A DNA stretch of 64,000 bases from Colius striatus (lineage: Eukaryota > Chordata > Aves > Coliiformes > Coliidae), in assembly GCF_028858725.1 (NCBI RefSeq), contig NC_084762.1:33137298-33201297 (forward strand). The letters are read 5' to 3'. Positions 57,583 to 64,000 of the stretch are shown piece by piece. Within the stretch, counting starts at the first letter, position 1. Each line of letters begins with the position of its first letter. The translations under genes and the position numbers were made by a program. Below the pieces are notes generated by a model. It had not been told where the DNA came from. It saw nothing but the letters and a program-made list of their open reading frames with translations, and ran no database searches.

Positions 57583-60397
57583 CCGCTTGCTTTGCCTTTG
57601 CTTTCAAGCAAGGAGACATTGCTGGAAGTGCGTTTTGAAGATGTGGTGACCTTGATGAAAGGTGTTAAAAAAAATCCAGTCTCCTTGGAGCTGAAGTGCG
57701 TGCAAAGAAACAGACTTAATATATTAACTAATAATTAACTAATATTATCTAGTAATAATTTTGAAGCATCATATTAGTTAAATTCATAATGATGTAATAC
57801 CAACTAGAAGAAAAAATAGGAAACACTACACTTTGCAACCAGAGTAGCAGCTTTTATTTTTGCTGAGTTCATATTTTTAAATACTTAGTGCAGAGTGATA
57901 CTGTACACGGGCAGCTCCGCAGCTCGTACAAGAGCGAGTGTGCTTCCGGAATGGGTCCCATCGTTTTTTGCTTTCTGTAGACACTCTTTCAGTGCAGGTA
58001 TAAAAATAGCAATTAATAGAGAACAAAATGGTGATAATCTCAAAAGCTAGAAACGTACCTCTAAAAGTTTCCACAGGCTGTGGAAAGCAATTTATTTACT
58101 GAGTTATTTTTCTTAACATTCCTAATTTTCCTTCCAAATCCACAGCTAGCTCAGCAACATTTGTTTCTTTGGTACAGAAGTGGAGCAGGAAGGCTGTGCT
58201 TTCCTTCCTGGTTAGACTTTGAAATAGGTCTCTCAAACCATTACCTCTTGAGAGAGTTTCCGCTTCCTTTGAAACGGTGTTCGAACACATTCAGAATTCC
58301 TACTTTTAATGAATGAACAGAAAACTTTGCGAGCCCCTGCAACTCCACTGTAATGCTGGGCTTGGCACTTCATTTTCTGTTTAAAGATGCAATTCAGATT
58401 TCATCCTGTCAGTAAATAAATTAACAGTTGCATTTAAAAACTCCTTAGTACACAAAATAAAGTGAGTCCAGCTCCTTAGAAGTCTGCTTGAGCTGTAATG
58501 CTGAGATAATGCAAAATTGAAAATGTATTTGAGTTCTATGTTGTAGGTGACTTGGACATGATAAAAGAGAACAGTTGTACCAGAACGTGCTCTTTAAATC
58601 CCAAACATTCGGTTTTGCTTAGTCCTTGAGTCTGGTATTTTTTGATTTTGCAGCAGTGGTTGCTCTCATGTTGTAGGAAAATTGCTTTGATTTGCCCATG
58701 TTCTCCAGCAAATTAACACACTGTAGGTTGTTTACTGTAAAAGAAGAGAATGATTTGAGTGGTTAAAAAGTTTCATCTACGCTGTGTTGGAGATGTCAAT
58801 GAACCAGGCTACACCTTGTTTTCTTGACATCTCCCCCTTGACTAACGGCACATTGAGTTTGGGTCCTGTGGTACATGCTACAGCTGACATGGAACAAATG
58901 CTCCACGTTTTAATGCAGCCTCTGCTAATGGGGCTTCGTTTGAGCTGTGCTGTGCTGCTGAGCAGCAGCAGCAGCTCCTGGTGAGCGATACTTGGCAACG
59001 TTAAGTACTGGGTCATCTCTCAAAGGTCGGGAAAACTAGTCTGGAGCTAATGCAGAGTACTCTCGCTGTAATTAGAAAGGAAAACTGATTGTCAGCTGAC
59101 CATTCTTTTCAGTTGGCGGTCTGGCTGAAGAGCTGGACTCATTATATGGTTTTATTTAACGTGCTGCAAACAATATCTGCGTTTTCCTTTCCCAGTTTTG
59201 TAGGGAATGGATGCAAATGTATCAGTGCTTTATCCCAGTCTAGCCAGGGCCATCCCAAATGCAAATCTGAACGTTTCATTGAGGAGAACCCAGCACATCT
59301 TAAGGCTGTTTTTCTTTCTAATGCCAAGAATTGCAAAACTGCCTCCTTCACAACTTTATAAACACACTTCAGTGTCCACAGTGAAACAAAAAAAAAAGGG
59401 CTTCTCATCTTTCTGACCTGCTGCTGCAGAGAGGCTCTTCAAAGGCTGTGTGTATTGAATTAACTTAAACCATCTATTTACTAAAACAAACGTGGATCAG
59501 CTTTCAGGTTCCAAATTGTTTCAATCATAACAATCAATCACCAAGACCCTATTTGCCAGAATATTTAGAAGCACCTACCCGCGGTCTGCACAGGCCTGTG
59601 CACGCTCTTTTTTCTACCTGACACCCTCTGTCCCCCATTAGATTTGTACATTTCCTTTCAATCCCTTCTGCCTGTACCCACTCCAAAGTGTCTGGTCTGC
59701 TTATGCCAATGAGTTAACCGAGTTTGGTGTCAGTCTATCTCCTGTTACAGATTTGTCACTGCATGCTTTTTCCACTACCTATATGAACATGACAGCCAGT
59801 CTTCACCTTTCCAGGTGTACTTTCTGCAAGAGAAGAATCAAACTGAACAGTCCATTCTGACCTACTCCAGGCACCTACGTCAGAACGAGAGTATCTGGCA
59901 TTAGCCACTGACAGCTCTGAACTTTTCCAACAAACGTAATGTTGTCATGCACAAAGGCAGGCAGATGAAAAACATGTTATTGTCTTTAAGTAAGGGCTAA
60001 AGTTCCCTGAGCTCCTGTTAGGGGAATAAAAGTAGGTAGTGTTCTAAAGGAACTGGGCAGAGTTCCTATCACTATCCTCTTCGTCACCAAGTTATGAAAG
60101 CAAAGGACAAGCAAACCTCCAAAGAAAGCCTTTTTCTTTCAGGAGACAGGGAGATCTGTTGTCCAGAAAAGTTAAACACAAAGAAGCAGCATTATTTGCT
60201 AAAGCTCTTTTAAAATTTAGATTACTGTCTGCATGAAGAGGTGGCAATCAAACACCTGTCTGGTCAGGCCTTTATAAAACAGTGGATGAAAAAGGCCTCT
60301 GTCTCTTACAACACAAGGCAGAACTCACCTACAGTGCTGACAAACTCAAGGACAGGCCTACTGTCAGATTGCCTTTTGACTTCAGAGGCTGCTTAAA
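57583..60397. other. space between convergent genes; possible INVS 3'UTR
   Basis: No coding sequence recognised. On the - strand, AATAAA motifs occur at 57853-57858, 58091-58096 and 59151-59156 (TTTATT on +). Any of them could end the INVS transcript. If the leftmost is used, the two transcripts end about 300 bp apart. No repeat family is seen apart from a short CAG run near 58965. Confidence 0.5.
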
Positions 60398-60576
60398 CTA
60401 GTTGGAAAACGTATTTTTCCTTCCTTTGCAAGTGCCCCCCTCTTGCTGGCATCTCCCTGAAGCGTTGCTGCTGCCTGGCAGGGCACAGCCCTGCCCCATC
60501 GCCACACTCAGTACAGCTGTGGAGGCCAAGCCTCCCGTCAGGCGCTGAGTCTTTGCAGAGCCAAAGGCTGCCGTGG
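60398..60576 (-). CDS. possible terminal coding exon of INVS
   Basis: On the - strand an acceptor-like CTACAG precedes 60576. The frame from there (TAAFGSAKTQRLTGGLASTA and onwards, 58 whole codons) ends in TAG at 60398-60400. Its phase (two bases first) fits the single base left by the exon at 62411-62643, and the region is GC-richer than its surroundings. However, the pyrimidine tract is weak, another CCACAG acceptor lies inside, and I cannot match the peptide to inversin from memory. Treat as a candidate only. Confidence 0.35.
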
Positions 60577-62410
60577 CTGTAGCTCCCATCCCAGAGTAAG
60601 TACACCACACACTTAAAAAAGTCTTTAAAATAGCACTGAGTAATAGCAGAGAAGCCTGTGTATTCTAGCTTAGAAATGAAGCTAGCTGTCCCATAATGCC
60701 ATGTGCATAAACGTTCCAGCCTTTAGTGGCTTTGCCAATACCTTCACCATCTGCCTGCCTGGTTTGGCAGTTCCAACTGTGCCGACCCTACTGCCCCAAC
60801 ACCCATTCCAGCCTAGAACTGAATTTGCCATCAGAACTAAGGCTTGCCCAAACAAGATCTTGTAGTGACCACACAGCTTCTAAGTGTGAGTTGGTAGCAA
60901 ATAAATGCACCATTTTCTCAGAGCCTTAGAACTTACAACAAGTAGAAATCTAGGAAATCACTGAGGCTCTGTGCACAGCGCAGGAACTCCATTGTGCCAT
61001 TTTAGAAGGAAAGGCAGAGATCAGATGAGTAACTTTGGATCTTCAAGTTTTCGTCTACGCACCGAATCATGAACTCCTAATAATTGGGGCTGTAAGTTCT
61101 TGGCATGTGCAGAAATCTGCTTTCCTCTCTAGGACCAGTAAATATGTGTGCTGCCAAACCAAAGCATGAGCATCTGTAAGCCTTATTTTAACCGCAGGTG
61201 AATGTTATCTGTACAATCACTGTGCAAGTCCATTACATCAAGGTCTTCCCTAGTAACAGCCCAATGAAAATAGGTTTTCATATAAAAGATTCAATGTAAG
61301 GATAAAAGTCCAAAAGTAGTGACAGAGTGCGCAGTTAGTCAGAGCTGTCTGGGAGTAGCTCCGTGTTTCAGAGTGAGATCCCAGTTCTTGAGCAGATTTT
61401 TTTGTTTCAAAGATGAAACCAATCGCAAATGTACAGAGATGTCCAAGTATTCTTAAAATGTGTGTGTCCTACCTGAGACCAGCTGCACATCAGGAAGTTT
61501 CAGCTTAGAAGAAGCCCTTGATGGCTGATAGACTTTGCCTTCCTGAGAACGTCCTTTAAAAGACAATATGAAGGGCTCTGTGTTTATTCACATTACTCTT
61601 GCTTATGGTCAAAAAGCTCATGAGACATTCTATATGACAGAACATTGTGACCACCCCAACTTGAACTTGAACTAAAGTTAAAATACGCCTTGCAGTTGCT
61701 ACAAAAGAGAAGGAAAATAAAACTATTCCATCTATTTTGTTATGTTATCTTTTTTGGCTATCTAAACTAGAGTTATCACCAGGTAAGGTACACAGAGTTA
61801 GCACATCCCTTCCCCATCAGTGATACACACTGTAAAGGAACTCGAGGTTTTAAAGCGATGCTTTCCTTCCACCCTTCAAAGGTGCATCCTTTGCACCACG
61901 CACATCCAGGCATGGGGCAAAGCAACACTGGGTTACCAGAAGAGATGATCTCACTGTTCCAGTGAAGACCAACCATTTATAAACAGGAAAGTTATTAACA
62001 TGGCACAAGACCATGTGCTTCAAATGGAAACATTTAAAAAACAATGGTTAAAAACATTAACCTCTGAGCCAGAGCACCACTGTGCCTTGCTACAGCTATT
62101 GATACAGTTTAACTGCTCTGTTCTCTTTGCACACAGATCTGACAACAGAATTATTTGGTTGCTCCAGACCTGTGCTGGAATGAGGCTGCCTGGTGATACA
62201 AAGACCTTTGGCAGCAGTCATTGGAAATCACAGAGGTTTGTGCTTTTTTCAACCTGAAACAAATACAATTACCCAGAACATCTGAGGTTCAATCCACTTT
62301 TTATAAATAGCTAGAGTCCCTAGCAATTAGGTAGGAAGTGTAGAGAAGAATCCAAAACACAGGGAAAATAGTTATAAAAGCGTTGCTATATAAAATACAG
62401 TGAAAATTAC
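60577..62410 (-). other. probable INVS intron
   Basis: Sequence between the candidate terminal exon and the IQ-motif exon. The donor on the - strand is GTAATT directly after 62411. No repeat or gene seen. Confidence 0.45.
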
Positions 62411-62643
62411 CGTAGATCTGCTCAAGGATGGCCTGCTTGCTGGTCTTTGTGGCTGAGCTGGTTTTGTTTACAGATTTCAGATTTTTACACGAAGGGACTG
62501 ACTTCAGAGGGCTATGGTTCAGCTGTTTCTTCCAAGCAACCCGAATGAAGAAGGCAGCTGTCTCTTGTCTCCATTTGTCTTCATCTTCTTTGCACTGCCG
62601 CTTAGCACTAAGAAGCTGAAACAACTCCTGTCTTAGCTGGTAA
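62411..62643 (-). CDS. INVS: INVS (inversin) exon with C-terminal IQ motif
   Basis: Internal exon of 233 nt on the - strand. The acceptor CTCTCTAG lies before 62643 and the donor GTAATT after 62411. It starts with the last base of a split codon and ends with one base of the next. The product has YQLRQELFQLLSAKRQCKED, then WRQETAAFFIRVAWKKQLNH, an IQ-like calmodulin-binding helix, and SCKNLKSVNKTSSA followed by SKQAILEQIY. Inversin (NPHP2) is an ankyrin-repeat ciliary protein with two IQ motifs, acting in left-right patterning and Wnt/planar polarity. INVS is the tail-to-tail neighbour of TEX10 in human, which fits the strand here. Identification rests on this synteny and the IQ segment; the ankyrin exons lie outside the window. 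Confidence 0.75.
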
Positions 62644-64000
62644 CTAGAGAGCAGAAAAGAGAAGAGCACTTGTTTTAGGTGACCTGTTTTAACTTCAGTG
62701 CTTTCCACGCATCAGTTCACATGGTGGATTACATGAGTAACTGGGAAAACAGAACTCCCACTGATGTGCTAAGTCATTTGGATGTGAAATGTTTGCTCAG
62801 GAGAAAAAGTAGGAGCCGGGTTCAATTCTGGACGCGTCGGTTACTTCACACAGCTAATAAAGATCTGGCATTTACAGGTTAAAGTACTGCAACATCAGCT
62901 CATCAACTGCTTTATAATGTATGGAAAATCTGGAGAAGGCATATCCTCTAAGTATTTGTGATGTAACAGTATAATCAATACTGTTTTCTCATTTTCACTA
63001 CATTCCCAGCTTAGCAACACCACATTTTCTGGTGTGCCTTACCACTTTGTATTCTCAGTCTGTCAGTGCAAGAAACCAGCCAAATCTACCTCTTACCGGT
63101 TCAACTGCATTTTACAGAAAACTGAGCTGCTTGCTATCCCCCCTCTGAAGATGCTCCCCTCACCTTGTTTTCAGCAATCTGTTCTTGCTTTCTTTCCCTT
63201 TCCTTCTCCTGACCCAACCTTGCCATGGCTACTTAGATCTTAGACACAGGCATGGCCCCGATCAAAGTGGCGACAGTAGACACATCTATCTTTCTTCCCC
63301 CTTTGGTGGCTAATGGCACCAGCGACAAGAAGTTGTTCGGGCTTTTTTCTTGAATCAGATATAAGTATTCCATCAGATACTGGCATTTCACTCTCACAAG
63401 TCAATTAAATGGCCTAGCAATTAGCTCTGAATCTTCCAGTACAAACCTGTCAACAGATGAACACTAACACTTGTGAAATATTCATTATAAGTGTTTGGCA
63501 AGGAGCCAAAACACACTGATCATCATCATCATCCCCTCTGGCATTCTAAAAGGCCCCAGTAAATGGAATGAGGAAGGGAGGGAAAGAGAGGTGATTTTGT
63601 TCCGTTGCTCCATCTGCAGCAAGTTCTAAATTAAAACCAAAGACAACACAACCAGATACAATTTCTTTAAAATATATGTTAGAAGCCAACGCACGATGTA
63701 ATTCAAACCAAGCAGCAGCCATATACAGACAGTGAAGACGTAACAACACAAGAGAATGCCAAAGGGGGATGAGATGCTCAGTTACAGCCCCAATAACTTC
63801 AAACTTCCGATAAGCTCAGTAAATTACCTCTGTGAAATTTGCTGAGAGAGACAAACATATTTAAGCTTAATTTAGTGGAGCTTCAGAATTCAGGCATGTA
63901 CTGCTACACAGCTCGTTAAAGTACGTATTGAATGGGGGAGCAGTTGCATCTTACCAATACATGTCTGCAGTGCCCACAAGTTGCTAAGTGCTGTAGGAAT
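62644..64000 (-). other. right flank, probably INVS intron
   Basis: No further exon could be supported. A short (CAT)n run lies at 63521-63533. A donor-like GTAAGA on the - strand at 63949-63954 is discussed under rejected items. No repeat family recognised. Confidence 0.5.
63521..63533. repeat. (CAT)n microsatellite
   Basis: Four CAT units and one extra base in the right flank. Confidence 0.7.

Noticed and set aside
62818-62840. GGTTCAATTCT, resembling a tRNA T-loop
   Set aside because: No acceptor, D or anticodon arms can be built around it.
63955-63983. 29-nt possible INVS microexon on the - strand between TTAG and GTAAGA
   Set aside because: The only open frame with the right phase is limited to 29 nt by an upstream TAG, and the pyrimidine tract is poor. 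No independent support.

Overview
This window looks like nuclear DNA of a bird. It is AT-rich and intron-rich. It carries several CR1 LINE fragments with the characteristic avian 3' end, and three LTRs that begin with the GTGGTTT-type sequence common in avian endogenous retroviruses. The LTR types suggest a neoavian bird rather than a fowl, but I cannot name the species.

The window is essentially one gene. TEX10 (the vertebrate homologue of yeast Ipi1, a Rix1/PELP1-complex ribosome-assembly factor) runs on the + strand from a CpG-island promoter (about 2.14-3.11 kb) to a poly(A) signal at 57556-57561. I could place 14 coding exons, all with GT-AG borders and matching phases. They add up to 2784 nt, encoding 927 residues plus a stop, which is nearly the length I recall for human TEX10 (929). 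A non-coding first exon lies in the CpG island; its donor is either at 2436 or at 3080.

Layout: 1-2.1 kb is left flank with a 78-nt near-perfect hairpin and a short, broken protein-like stretch. 2.15-3.1 kb is a 15-bp minisatellite plus the promoter. 5.86-57.46 kb holds the TEX10 coding exons. Introns contain solo LTRs at 8.4 kb (intron 3), 20.0 kb (intron 6) and 22.0-23.3 kb (intron 7, with a 5-bp target-site duplication and internal tandem repeats). CR1 pieces lie in introns 5, 6, 9 and 11; intron 11 has a cluster in opposing orientations. Exon 9 sits in a sharp internal GC/CpG island. 57.6-62.4 kb is the space between two convergent genes. At 62411-62643 on the - strand is one exon that I read as the IQ-motif exon of INVS (inversin), the known tail-to-tail neighbour of TEX10 in vertebrates. 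A possible terminal INVS exon lies at 60398-60576.

TEX10 acts in the nucleus in 60S ribosome maturation. INVS acts in the primary cilium. Their adjacency is conserved synteny, not a shared pathway. I found no CRISPR array, operon, RNA gene or convincing undescribed system. The points most worth a second look are the exon 9 GC island, the two related LTRs bracketing exon 7, the hairpin at 162-239, and the unassigned protein-like stretches at 435-803 and 36920-37351.
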